Shown: positions 1-8,169 of the stretch, piece after piece
How positions within the stretch are numbered: the first letter of the stretch is position 1
Layout of the letters: each line of letters starts with the position of its first letter
NCBI RefSeq assembly: GCF_014145675.1
Contig: NZ_JACGZW010000008.1
Span: 1-64,000 of the forward strand
DNA length: 64,000 nucleotides
Origin: Amycolatopsis dendrobii
GTDB taxonomy: Bacteria > Actinomycetota > Actinomycetes > Mycobacteriales > Pseudonocardiaceae
Reading direction: 5' to 3'
Program-made: the position numbers and the translations under genes
Notes under the pieces: model-generated
What the model was told of the DNA's origin: nothing
The model's input: only the letters and a program-made list of their open reading frames with translations
The model's database searches: none

Positions 1-134
1 CAGGCCGTCCCCCTTTCCCCCCCCCGCCCCTCTCCCCCCCGCGCCGTAGTCACACTCAAAAATCGGGGTGCCCGTCTCACCACCCGACGGCAATGTCGCC
101 GCCAGGCGACGAGCCGCGACCGGGAAGACAGACC

Positions 135-848
135 TCACCCAACCCCGAGATAAGCCTCCTTGATACTGGTATCGGCCAGCAATTCCTGCCCAGTACCAGT
201 CTTGGTGATCTGCCCAGTCTCCAGCACATAAGCCCGATGCGCCCGGGACAACGCCTGCTGCGCGTTCTGCTCGACCAGCAGCACGGTCGTCCCCTGCCGG
301 TTGATCTCCGTGATAATCCGGAAAATCTGCTGAATGAACTGCGGCGCCAACCCCATCGAAGGCTCGTCCAGCAACAACAGCCGAGGCTTGGCCATCAACG
401 CCCGCCCGATGGCAAGCATCTGCTGCTCACCCCCGGACATCGTCCCGCCGACCTGAGTCTTCCGCTCAGCCAGCCGCGGAAACAACTCGAACACCCGGTC
501 GAAGTCAGGCTGCAGATTCTTCCGGTCCTTGCGCGCATAAGCGCCCATGTCCAGATTCTCCAGCACCGTCATGCCGGGGAAAATCCCCCGGCCCTCCGGC
601 GCCTGCGAAATCCCGCGAACCACCCGCAAATCCCCGCGCAGCCGCGAAATGTCCTCGCCGTCAAACCGGATAGCCCCGCCAGAAATGGGCCGGATCCCGG
701 AAATCGCCCGCATCGTGGTCGACTTGCCGGCGCCGTTCGCCCCGATGAGGGTGACGATCTCGCCCTCGTTGACCGTGATCGACAGCCCGGACACTGCCTG
801 GATCCGTCCGTAGTGAACGGAAACGTCGGATAGCTCAAGCAACGTCAT
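135..848 (-). CDS. livF: Branched-chain amino-acid ABC transporter, ATP-binding subunit LivF
   Basis: Cytoplasmic ATPase of a Liv-type importer. The 237-residue protein has the full ABC set in order: Walker A GANGAGKS at residues 36-43, signature SGGEQQ near residue 138, Walker B LLLLDEPS followed by MGLAP, and the switch histidine region LLVEQN. Length is normal for LivF. It is the last gene of livK-livH-livM-livG-livF and its start lies inside the 3' end of livG (14 bp overlap), so translation is probably coupled. Substrate could be a branched-chain amino acid, an amide or urea; sequence alone does not decide. Confidence 0.95.
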   Translation of the reverse strand: MTLLELSDVSVHYGRIQAVSGLSITVNEGEIVTLIGANGAGKSTTMRAISGIRPISGGAIRFDGEDISRLRGDLRVVRGISQAPEGRGIFPGMTVLENLDMGAYARKDRKNLQPDFDRVFELFPRLAERKTQVGGTMSGGEQQMLAIGRALMAKPRLLLLDEPSMGLAPQFIQQIFRIITEINRQGTTVLLVEQNAQQALSRAHRAYVLETGQITKTGTGQELLADTSIKEAYLGVG

Positions 849-1764
849 CGTCGGGAACTCCCAGGTAAGCGGCGATCACGGCGGGGTTCTCCCGGATTTC
901 GGAAGGCAGCCCGTCGGCGATCTTCTTGCCGAACTCCAGCACCACGATCCGGTCGGTGACGCCCATGACGAGCTTCATGTCGTGTTCGATCAGCAGGACG
1001 GTGTAGCCGTCGTCGCGGATCGTCCGGATCAGCCCCATGAGCTCTTCCTTCTCCGCCGGGTTGAACCCGGCGGCAGGCTCGTCGAGGCACAGCAGCTTCG
1101 GCTCGGTGGCGAGCGCCCGCGCGATCTCCAGCCGCCGCTGGTAACCGTAGGGCAGGTTCTTCGCGCGGTCCGCGGCCCGGTCGGCGATGCCGACGAATTC
1201 CAGCAGCGCCATGGCCTTCTCGATCGCCTGCTTCTCCTCGCGGTGGTGCCGCGGGACTCGCAGGAGCGCGCCGAGCAGGCTCGTCTTGTGCCGCGCGTCG
1301 GTGCCGACGACCACGTTCTCCAGCGCGGTCATCTCGGAGAACAGCCGGATGTTCTGGAACGTCCGCGCGATGCCGAGCTGCGTGATCCCGTGCCGCGACG
1401 TCTTGCCGAGCGGCTTGTCCTCGAGCAGCACCTGCCCCGACGACGGCCGGTAGACGCCGGTCATCGCGTTGAAGCAGGTCGTCTTGCCCGCGCCGTTCGG
1501 CCCGATCAGGCCCAGGATCTCGCCGCGCCGGATCTCGAAGGACACCGAGTCCAGCGCGACCAGCCCGCCGAAGCGGACGGTGACGTCGTCGACCTTGAGC
1601 AGCGTCTGCCCGTAGTCGGCCTGGATCTCCCGGTCCGGCGCGACGACCTCGGCGACCTCGGCCTCGTGCTCGGCGAGCTCCTCGGCGGTCATGTTCGCGA
1701 CCTCGGCCACGAGGCCGCCCTCGGCCGGGACCTCGGGCCCGTTTCCGTTGCCAGGGACCGTCAT
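835..1764 (-). CDS. livG: Branched-chain amino-acid ABC transporter, ATP-binding subunit LivG
   Basis: Second ATPase of the Liv importer, about 309 residues from the ATG at 1764. A non-conserved acidic extension of about 50 residues (rich in AEELAEHEAEVAEVV) precedes the ABC domain. That domain has Walker A GPNGAGKT, a LivG-type signature in LPYGYQRRLEIARAL, and Walker B KLLCLDEPA. The start is fixed by an ATGA overlap with the livM stop (1761-1764). The acidic N-terminal tail is longer than usual for LivG and is its one odd feature. Confidence 0.93.
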   Translation of the reverse strand: MTVPGNGNGPEVPAEGGLVAEVANMTAEELAEHEAEVAEVVAPDREIQADYGQTLLKVDDVTVRFGGLVALDSVSFEIRRGEILGLIGPNGAGKTTCFNAMTGVYRPSSGQVLLEDKPLGKTSRHGITQLGIARTFQNIRLFSEMTALENVVVGTDARHKTSLLGALLRVPRHHREEKQAIEKAMALLEFVGIADRAADRAKNLPYGYQRRLEIARALATEPKLLCLDEPAAGFNPAEKEELMGLIRTIRDDGYTVLLIEHDMKLVMGVTDRIVVLEFGKKIADGLPSEIRENPAVIAAYLGVPDDDVA

Positions 1765-2906
1765 GCCCTCTCCCCCTGGTTGTCGGTGGCCAGCGAACCG
1801 TCGCTGCTGACCTGTTCGCCCTTGCCGAGCAGCCGCTGGTACGCCTGCCTGCCGTAGGCGAGCAGCCGCTGCCGCGCGCCGAGCAGGCCCTGCGGGCGAA
1901 AGATCATCAGGACGATCAGCGCCAAGCCGAAGATCAGGTACTTGTACTCCGCGATCGCCTGGAACCGCAGCGGCACGTACGCCACCACGATCGCGCCCAG
2001 CAGCACGCCGACCTTGTTGCCCGCGCCGCCGAGAATGACCGCGGCCAGGAACAGCATCGACGTGACCACGTCGAACTTCTGGTTGTTCACGAAGCCCAAT
2101 TGCCCCGCGTACAGCGCCCCGGAGAGACCGCCGACCGCGGCGCCGCCGACGAACGCCCAGATCTTGAACTTGAACGTCGGCACGCCCATGATCTCGGCCG
2201 CGTCCTCGTCGTCGCGGATCGCGACCCACGCGCGGCCGACGCGGCTGCGCTCCAGGTTCCCGACCACGAACAGGATCACGATGATGATCGTGACGCAGAG
2301 CCAGTACCACGGGATGCCGTCGGTGTTGTTGAAGAGCGGGCTGCCGTCGGCCTTCGTGCCCGGCGGATGCCCGACGCCCTGGAAACCGCGGTTGCCGCGC
2401 AGCGGGTCGATGTTGTCGGCCAGCAGCCGCACGATCTCGCCGAAGCCCAGCGTGACGATCGCCAGGTAGTCGCCGCGCAACCGCAGCGTCGGCGTCCCCA
2501 GGATCACCCCGAAGATCATCGTGACCACCATCGCGATCGGCAGCACGACGAGGAACGGCAGCTTCGCCAAGGACGAGTCCGGGCTCGTGAACAGCGCCAT
2601 CACGTAGGCGCCGATCGCGAAGAACCCGACGTAGCCGAGGTCGAGCAGACCCGCTTGGCCGACCACGATGTTGAGGCCGATGGCGACCAGCGCGTAGCGG
2701 GCCACCTCGAACATCGCGATCGGGAAGTCGTACCCGGGCTGGGTGGTGATCAGCGGCGGGTTCAGCACCGGCAGCAGGTAGACCAGCGCCACCAGCGGGA
2801 TGAGCACCCCCCACTGCTGGACCCGGGAGAGCCGGTTCCACCATTCCGAGAGCGGGCGGCGGCGCGCCTTCGCCGGCGCGGCGGGCGGCGTCGTAGTCGT
2901 CGTCAT
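1761..2906 (-). CDS. livM: Branched-chain amino-acid ABC transporter, permease LivM
   Basis: Polytopic inner-membrane permease of about 381 residues. A basic, Thr/Pro/Ala-rich N-terminal tail is followed by about nine hydrophobic segments, and the cytoplasmic loop carries the LivM EAA-like sequence (VAIRDDEDAAEIMGVPTFKFK). Family hallmarks such as GLNIVVGQAGLLDLG and LRLRGDYLAIVTLGFGEIVR are clear. The chosen start gives an ATGA overlap with the livH stop, as throughout this operon. A charged tail of about 40 residues after the last membrane segment is a minor extension. Confidence 0.94.
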   Translation of the reverse strand: MTTTTTPPAAPAKARRRPLSEWWNRLSRVQQWGVLIPLVALVYLLPVLNPPLITTQPGYDFPIAMFEVARYALVAIGLNIVVGQAGLLDLGYVGFFAIGAYVMALFTSPDSSLAKLPFLVVLPIAMVVTMIFGVILGTPTLRLRGDYLAIVTLGFGEIVRLLADNIDPLRGNRGFQGVGHPPGTKADGSPLFNNTDGIPWYWLCVTIIIVILFVVGNLERSRVGRAWVAIRDDEDAAEIMGVPTFKFKIWAFVGGAAVGGLSGALYAGQLGFVNNQKFDVVTSMLFLAAVILGGAGNKVGVLLGAIVVAYVPLRFQAIAEYKYLIFGLALIVLMIFRPQGLLGARQRLLAYGRQAYQRLLGKGEQVSSDGSLATDNQGERA

Positions 2907-3922
2907 ACCCGTGCCTTTCCGAGCGATTCGCCGAGAATGCCGGTCGGGCGGAACATCAGGATCAGCACGAGCAGGACGAACGCGACGACGTCGCGCCATT
3001 CCCCGCCGAACAGCGACTGCCCGTAGTTCTCCACGACCCCGAGCAGCAGGCCGCCCAGCAGCGCGCCGCGCAGGTTGCCGATGCCGCCGAGCACCGCGGC
3101 GGTGAACGCCTTGATGCCGAGGATGAAGCCGCCCTGGTAGGAGGCGCCCTGCGGGATCTTCATCATGTAGAACAGCGCCGCCGCGCCGGCCAGCAGGCCG
3201 CCGATGAGGAACGTCAGGGTGATGACGCGTTCCTTGTTGACGCCCATCAGCGTCGCGGTGTCCGGGTCCTGCGCGACCGCGCGGATGCCGCGGCCGAACT
3301 TGGTGCGGTTGACGAACATGTCCGTGCCGACCATCAGCAGGATCGAGGCCACCACGGTGATGATGGTGACGATCGTGACGCTGCCGCCGAAGATCGTGAA
3401 CACCTCGTCGTTGCGCAGCAGCCGGATGCTGTTCTCCGGGTTGCCGCCGCGCCAGATGAACAGGATCTGCTGCAGCACGAAGGACGCGCCGATCGCGGTG
3501 ATCAGGAAGACCAGCCGGGGGGCCTTGCGTTTGCGCAGCGGCCGGTAGGCCACGCGTTCCAGCACGACCGCGGTGCCGCCGGACACCGCCATCGACGCGA
3601 TGAGCGCGAGCAGCAGGAAGCCGATCAGTTCGAAGATCGGCAGGTCGGGGGTCGCGCCGGGGCGGAAACCCAGGCCGTAGAAGGTGAACCACGTCGCGAA
3701 GGCGCCGTAGATGAACACCTCGGAGTGGGCGAAGTTGATGAGTTTGAGCACGCCGTAGACGAGGGTGTAGCCCAGCGCCACGAGCGCGTAGATGCTGCCG
3801 TAGGAAAGACCGTCGATCGTGTTGTCCCAGAACTGGTTCAGGAACGAATTCACGTCGAAGGTGATCCAGCTGCCGCCGCCCTGCGCGAGGACGAGCGAGC
3901 TGAGGTCAGGGGTCATCGACAC
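2903..3922 (-). CDS. livH: Branched-chain amino-acid ABC transporter, permease LivH
   Basis: Membrane permease of 339 residues, paired with LivM to form the channel. LivH-type sequences include GLSYGSIYALVALGYTLVYG with INFAHSEVFIYGAF, and the EAA-like loop RAVAQDPDTATLMGVNKERV. The C-terminal half has the usual GGIGNLRGALLGGLLLG segment. It follows livK by 88 bp, a gap occupied by a long hairpin, and overlaps livM by 4 bp, so it starts the tightly coupled HMGF part of the operon. Confidence 0.95.
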   Translation of the reverse strand: MSMTPDLSSLVLAQGGGSWITFDVNSFLNQFWDNTIDGLSYGSIYALVALGYTLVYGVLKLINFAHSEVFIYGAFATWFTFYGLGFRPGATPDLPIFELIGFLLLALIASMAVSGGTAVVLERVAYRPLRKRKAPRLVFLITAIGASFVLQQILFIWRGGNPENSIRLLRNDEVFTIFGGSVTIVTIITVVASILLMVGTDMFVNRTKFGRGIRAVAQDPDTATLMGVNKERVITLTFLIGGLLAGAAALFYMMKIPQGASYQGGFILGIKAFTAAVLGGIGNLRGALLGGLLLGVVENYGQSLFGGEWRDVVAFVLLVLILMFRPTGILGESLGKARV

Positions 3923-3941
3923 ACTAGTTCTCCATGTGGGT

Positions 3942-3988
3942 CCGGGGTGCGGGCGAGGCGGGATCGTGCCGCCTGGCCCGCACCCCGG
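3942..3988 (-). terminator. Strong hairpin between livK and livH (attenuator or mRNA stabiliser)
   Basis: Outer arms 3942-3954 and 3976-3988 pair perfectly over 13 bp. Inner arms 3956-3961 and 3969-3974 add 6 bp around a 7-nt loop after one mismatch. There is no T-tract on the minus strand, so it is more likely a partial terminator or 3'-end stabiliser that raises livK mRNA over the permease genes, as is usual for binding-protein operons. Confidence 0.6.
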
Positions 3989-4010
3989 TACTGGAACCGA
4001 AAGCGGTGAG

Positions 4011-5216
4011 CTACTTGATCTCGGTGTTGCGGACGATCTTTCCGTTGTCCACCTTGTAGGTCCACACGGTGGTCGCGGCGAGCTCGCCGTGGTCGTCCCA
4101 CTTGAAGTGCTTCGTGATGCCCTGGCCGTCGTAGGTCTTCACGAAGTCCAGCAGGCCGGCGCGGTCCTTCTTGCCGGCGTCGATCCCCTTCAGCAGGATC
4201 GTCGCGACGTCGTAGGCCTCGGGCGAGTAGGTGCCCGGGTCGACGCCGGTCGCGGCCTTGTAGGCGTCGGTGAACTTGGTGAACTGGTCAGCCGGGACAC
4301 ACGGGCAGGTGAAGTACGCGTTGGCCGCGGCGTCGCCGGCGCCCTTCACGAACAGGTCGTCCTTCACGCCGTCCGGGCCGACGAACTTGGCCTTGACGCC
4401 CGCGTCGTTCAGCTGCTGCGCGAACGGAGCGGCTTCCTGGTAGTAGCCCGAGTAGAAGATCGCGTCCGGCTTCTCGCCCTTGATCTTGTTGACCACCGCG
4501 GAGAAGTCGGTCTGCTTCGTCTTGACCTTGTCCTGGCAGCTCGCCTTGTCGCCGAGCGCCTTGACGGTCGAGGCGGCGAGACCGGTGCCGTACTCGGAGT
4601 CGTCCTCGATCACGCAGACCTTGCTGGCCTTGAGCTCGCCGGTGATGAACTTCGCGGCGGCCGGGCCCTGCGCGTTGTCGTTGCCCAGCGCGCGGAAGAA
4701 GGTCTTCCAGCCGTTCTGGGCGAGCGACGGGTTCGTCGCCGACGGGGTCACCGCGACCAGGCCCGCGGAGTTGAAGATGTTGCCCGCGGCCTTCGACTCG
4801 CCCGAGAACGGGAGGCCGATGACGCCGATGATGCCCGGGGTGTTGACGATCTGGGTCACGATGCCCGGCGCCTTGTCCGGGGTGCCCTCGGTGTCGAACT
4901 CCGCGAGCTTGACCTGGCAGCCCGGGTTGGCCTTGTTGTGCTGGTCGACCGCCAGCTTCGCGCCCTTGAGGATGTTCTGGCCAAGGGCCGCGTTCGCGCC
5001 GTTGATCGTGCCGGCGTAGGCGATCGAGGTCGGCGCGCACTGCGCCTTGCCGTCTCCCGCCGGGTCCGCCGCGTTCGCCGCCGCCGACGGGGCCGCGGCC
5101 TGCGGCGCGCCGCTGTCGCCACCCGAGTCACCGCCGGTCCGCGCCGAGCAGGCGCCAAGGGAGATGACTCCCGCCGCGGCCAGCACGATGACCTTAGTGA
5201 GTCGTGCTCTCTGCAC
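4011..5216 (-). CDS. livK: Branched-chain amino-acid ABC transporter, substrate-binding lipoprotein LivK
   Basis: Type I periplasmic-binding fold protein, about 401 residues, tethered outside the membrane. The start is taken as GTG at 5216 because a GGAGG ribosome site sits 5 nt upstream (5222-5226), and it gives a compact signal peptide with lipobox LGAC and lipidated Cys23. A Ser/Gly/Ala-rich linker follows, then the receptor-ligand domain (for example IGVIGLPFSGESKAAG, TPSATNPSL, VIEDDSEYGTG, FYSGYYQEAAPFAQQL). An upstream in-frame start would bury the signal peptide. It is the first gene of the operon. Confidence 0.93.
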   Translation of the reverse strand: MQRARLTKVIVLAAAGVISLGACSARTGGDSGGDSGAPQAAAPSAAANAADPAGDGKAQCAPTSIAYAGTINGANAALGQNILKGAKLAVDQHNKANPGCQVKLAEFDTEGTPDKAPGIVTQIVNTPGIIGVIGLPFSGESKAAGNIFNSAGLVAVTPSATNPSLAQNGWKTFFRALGNDNAQGPAAAKFITGELKASKVCVIEDDSEYGTGLAASTVKALGDKASCQDKVKTKQTDFSAVVNKIKGEKPDAIFYSGYYQEAAPFAQQLNDAGVKAKFVGPDGVKDDLFVKGAGDAAANAYFTCPCVPADQFTKFTDAYKAATGVDPGTYSPEAYDVATILLKGIDAGKKDRAGLLDFVKTYDGQGITKHFKWDDHGELAATTVWTYKVDNGKIVRNTEIK

Positions 5217-5758
5217 TCGTTCCTCCAAATGCCACCCGCCACGCTCCTGCGGAACGGCGGGTCCCTGCGTGGGACTTCGACTGGGCGCTGAACGTAGCCG
5301 CCGGGTGAGGTGTTGCACAGAGTCACAGCGAGTCTTGTATCCACATCGTGACGGTCGTCACGAGAATTAACGGACGATTTACACTCGATCGTCTTATTGC
5401 AACGACCGAGTGAATGACTCTTCGTGTCCGAGCACCCCTCGAAAGGACCTTGACCTGACGTCCGATCGATGGGGGCAGTCTAGGAACATCCCCTCCGTCA
5501 TCGTGACCGACACCACGATCCCCCGGCCTCCAAGGTAGCAACCTTGCCCTTTCGCGCAGGGCAGATCAACCCGCACGGGTGGGTCCGGCTTCGGTGCCGC
5601 ACAAGGGTTTTCCCTGGTCGGCAGCCAGGTTTCGGCGCGACCCGGCGACGAGGGACAGACGCGGCGAACCGGACGGAGTCCCGCTGGCCGGGAGCGCACT
5701 CCGGGGCCAGGCGGTGACTCTCCGACACGATTTCCGGCGTTCCCGAAGTGCCGGGCAA
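5217..5758 (-). promoter_or_regulatory. livK upstream region with two palindromes; no gene seen
   Basis: This stretch of about 540 bp is the livK leader and control region. It has locally lower GC around 5340-5420. Two perfect palindromes stand out: CGTGAC-GGTC-GTCACG at 5347-5362, about 130 bp upstream of livK, and CAAGGT-AGCA-ACCTTG at 5531-5546. They are plausible repressor sites, but no promoter hexamers are convincing. No convincing reading frame is present. Confidence 0.4.
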
Positions 5759-5760
5759 CG

Positions 5761-5795
5761 AAAAAGCGGGCGCGACCCCCTGGTCACGCCCGCTT
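5761..5795 (-). terminator. Rho-independent terminator of pdtaR
   Basis: Arms 5764-5777 and 5782-5795 form a 14-bp stem with one C-A mismatch around a 4-nt loop. The five A residues at 5761-5765 read as a T-tract on the minus strand, directly after the stem and about 20 bp past the pdtaR stop. Confidence 0.85.
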
Positions 5796-5815
5796 CCCGG
5801 ATGCTTGCCGGTTGC

Positions 5816-6430
5816 TCAGCCGATGCTTTCCACGACCGCCTCGGCGACGGCCTTCATCGTGGTGCGCCGGTCCATCGCGGTGCGCTGGATCCAGCGGAAC
5901 GCGTCCGGTTCGGTGAGCCCCTGGCGGCTCATCAGCAGGCCCTTCGCCCGGTCGATGACCTTGCGGGTCTCGAGCCGGTCGGTGAGCCCGGCGACCTCGG
6001 CCTCGAGGGCCTGCAGCTCGGAGAACCGGCTGACGGCCAGCTCGATGGCGGGCACGAGGTCGCGTTTGGCGAACGGCTTCACCAGATAGGCCATGGTGCC
6101 CGCGTCGCGGGCCCGTTCGACGAGGTCGCGCTGGCTGAACGCGGTGAGAATGACGACCGGCGCGATCCGGTCGCCGGTGATCCGCGCGGCCGCCTCGATG
6201 CCGTCGAGCTTCGGCATCTTGACGTCGAGGATCACGAGGTCCGGCTTGAGGTCGGTGGCCAGCGCGATGGCCTCCTCGCCGTCGCCGGCCTCGCCGACCA
6301 CCTCGTAGCCCTCTTCGCGCAGCATTTCCACCAGGTCGAGCCGGATGAGCGCCTCGTCTTCCGCGACGAGCACCCGTCGCTGCGGCACGCCGGCGGCGGC
6401 GCCGTTCGACTCGGCAGCCTGTTCGGTCAC
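5816..6430 (-). CDS. pdtaR: ANTAR-domain response regulator PdtaR (RNA-binding antiterminator)
   Basis: Response regulator of 204 residues, the same size as mycobacterial Rv1626/PdtaR, which it resembles throughout. The receiver domain (about 18-135) has the acidic pair in VLVAEDEALIRLDL, phospho-acceptor Asp69 in VILDVKMP, and the Lys of YLVKPF. The ANTAR domain follows a coiled segment (LEAEVAGLTDRLETRKVIDRAKGLLM, only part conserved) and ends with EPDAFRWIQRTAMDRRTTM. In mycobacteria the phosphorylated protein binds RNA hairpins and its kinase PdtaS is encoded elsewhere; no kinase lies nearby. The GTG start at 6430 is chosen because AGGAGG lies 6 nt upstream (6437-6442); a longer frame to 6574 lacks such a site. 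Confidence 0.93.
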   Translation of the reverse strand: MTEQAAESNGAAAGVPQRRVLVAEDEALIRLDLVEMLREEGYEVVGEAGDGEEAIALATDLKPDLVILDVKMPKLDGIEAAARITGDRIAPVVILTAFSQRDLVERARDAGTMAYLVKPFAKRDLVPAIELAVSRFSELQALEAEVAGLTDRLETRKVIDRAKGLLMSRQGLTEPDAFRWIQRTAMDRRTTMKAVAEAVVESIG

Positions 6431-6636
6431 CGGTGTCCTCCTGAAGGCTCGGCGGGACGTCTTCGACACGCGGTCACCCGCGAGAGCCCAGCGTACCGGG
6501 ACCGATCCAGATCCCACGATGGCGTTCACCACGAAGTGGCGGGCGACACCCAGCCCCGGCCCCAAGTCGATCACCGTCGATCACCGGACCCGGTCGCCGG
6601 CGGGGAGGGCGGGTCCCGTAAAGTTCCCGGCACTGC

Positions 6637-6710
6637 GCCCCCGTAGCCCAACTGGCAGAGGCAACGGATTCAAAACCCGTCCAGTGTGAGTTCGAATCTC
6701 ACCGGGGGCA
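6637..6710 (+). tRNA. tRNA with CAA anticodon (Leu?) and short variable loop
   Basis: Acceptor arms 6637-6643 and 6703-6709 pair perfectly. The D stem is GCC/GGC, and the anticodon loop 6669-6675 reads TTCAAAA with anticodon CAA at 6671-6673. The variable region is only 5 nt (6681-6685). The T arm 6686-6702 is perfect with loop TTCGAAT, and the discriminator is A6710. The pair closing the anticodon loop is A6668-C6676, a mismatch. CAA would decode Leu TTG and A73 fits a leucine tRNA, but bacterial leucine tRNAs normally have a long variable arm. The next bases are CCC, so CCA is not encoded. Confidence 0.85.
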
Positions 6711-6796
6711 CCCAGAATCTCGCTGTTTCCGCTGCTCAGCGGCTTGCCGTCAGTGGCAGCCCAGCCGGCCGATTCCTGTTCCCGCAGGTCGGACGG

Positions 6797-6822
6797 CCTG
6801 AGTTCGAATCCTCAGGGCACCG
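6797..6822 (+). repeat. Partial copy of the tRNA 3' end (possible attachment-site remnant)
   Basis: TGAGTTCGAATC at 6799-6810 repeats tRNA positions 6687-6698 exactly. It is followed by CTCAGGGCACC, close to the tRNA acceptor end with a small gap. It cannot fold as a complete tRNA. Partial 3'-end copies about 100 bp downstream of a tRNA are typical of past integration events. Apart from this copy, 6711-7115 holds no gene I can support. Confidence 0.4.
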
Positions 6823-7115
6823 GCAGGAGTTACCGCCTTCTCGAGCGCTGCCGACGCATTAGGCCCGCTGCTCCCGACGGGAACGCAGCACCCCAACCAG
6901 GACGAACAGCTGCTCCTGCATCGCACGCGAGGGCTGGGGCCGCCGAGCAGCACGCACACAACCCGGCACCGGGCGGGAAGGCCGACCGGAGCGGCATCTG
7001 ACGCGGGGACAAGTGGGGCTGAATCGAGGCGGCGCCCCGACGCGTCCAGTCCGCGCGGTCGCCGCCTCGCCGGCACAGACTGCTCTCCTGCACCGATTTC
7101 CCAGCACAATCCTCG

Positions 7116-7538
7116 TCAAGAATGCACGCAACGTTGCTTGTCGATGTCCCAGTTTCCTCCGCTGTCCAAGCAATCGCTGAACTCGCGCTGACCGTCTACC
7201 CACGCCTTGTGCCCCGCGCACACGTCGTATTTCAGCTCGTCGCCGTCCCTGCATTGGTAGCCGTACTGGGGAGGCTTTCGCGGCGGAGTCTTTCGCGTCG
7301 GCGCCGCTTTGGCAGCCGATGGGGCTCGCGCGCCCGGCACCCTCGCCGAGGTACTTGCCGGCACCGGAGGCATCGTCGTTGTCGCCGCTGGGCCGGACGA
7401 CCCCGGAGAGGGCACGACGCTGGTTGCGGCGGGCGGATTCGCCGGTATCGACGAAGAGGGTGCCGCCGGCGCACCACCGCACCCGGCCACCGCCAAGGCT
7501 GCGATGAGCAGAATTCCCCAGAACCGCAACCTTGTCAT
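7116..7538 (-). CDS. Small Thr/Pro/Ala-rich lipoprotein with Cys-containing C-terminal domain
   Basis: Hypothetical secreted lipoprotein of about 140 residues. The start at 7538 gives a clean signal peptide with lipobox AVAGC and lipidated Cys20; the longer frame has no ribosome site and no sense as a leader. A low-complexity linker rich in Ser, Pro, Ala and Thr (about 25-85) leads to a basic segment with repeated TRKTPPRKPP-like residues. A compact C-terminal domain follows with four cysteines (QCRDGD, DVCAGH, SDCLDSGG, QRC), likely two disulfides. No family recognised. It is isolated, with no operon partner. Confidence 0.7.
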   Translation of the reverse strand: MTRLRFWGILLIAALAVAGCGGAPAAPSSSIPANPPAATSVVPSPGSSGPAATTTMPPVPASTSARVPGARAPSAAKAAPTRKTPPRKPPQYGYQCRDGDELKYDVCAGHKAWVDGQREFSDCLDSGGNWDIDKQRCVHS

Positions 7539-7639
7539 GCTGCGACCCCCGACCGACTCGACGACATAACTGACCTGCAAGTCGTGCCACGGCACAAGCA
7601 GTGCAACAGCATCGAGCGCCACGTCACCCGACTGAAATC

Positions 7640-8169
7640 AAGACGACGGCGTCACGAAATCGACGACCGCCGGGCTCGCGACGATGAAGTTCTCGGCGCG
7701 TACTTCGGCCGGTTTGGCGAGGTGCGGGTCGCGCTCAATCCACCGTTTCCTTCCGTGGCTGCCCTGGCCTCATCGGGCAACTCGCCGAGGAAACGCGCCA
7801 CCTGGTCGCCAACGACATCTTCCTCTCCCGCCCGCCGCAACGAATCCGTCGACCCTGGCCCGATGTGACACCCCGGCATAAACGGCAGGTGCACAAGGCT
7901 GGGCAAGAGCTGACACTTGCTCATCAATGACCGCCAGGTGGGGGTCGAGCAGGAATCGCGACAGGTTGTCACTGCCGGCCGATCCGCGTCAGTCCGATCG
8001 ACCGGTTTCGTCCGGCCATGGATCTCGATCGCGGCGTGGTCGGAGAAGTGTCCCGTCCAGTGACCGGACAGGCACCGGCTGCCCAGTCGAGGACGGAGCC
8101 GATCGGACCATCGTCGCGATCGTCAAGGACGTCGAGCCCGGCGGTTCCGAAGACTCGGACAGGCTCCCC
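7640..8169 (-). pseudogene. Decayed coding region of unknown family, several frameshifts
   Basis: No single open frame spans this stretch, but the minus strand shows coding-like segments that hop between frames. One reads DWAAGACPVTG and another HFSDHAAIEIHGRTKPV. Others are DNLSRFLLDPHLAVIDEQV, then VVGDQVARFLGELPDEAR, then a segment ending ERDPHLAKPAEVRAENFIVA with a stop at about 7645. Codon choice in each piece is like that of real genes nearby. I read it as one gene broken by at least two frameshifts; the family is not recognised. Confidence 0.35.

Noticed and set aside
1..134. C-rich tract at the window start as a regulatory or repeat element
   Set aside because: It is a short low-complexity pyrimidine run downstream of livF with no symmetry or repeat unit; it cannot be interpreted at the window edge.
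3819..5291. Long plus-strand open frame opposite livK
   Set aside because: It is antisense to a clear LivK gene, has no ribosome site and its composition is that of a GC-rich shadow frame.
6797..6822. Second tRNA gene
   Set aside because: Only the T-arm and acceptor-like end are present; there is no D arm, anticodon arm or 5' acceptor strand, and the T stem does not pair correctly.
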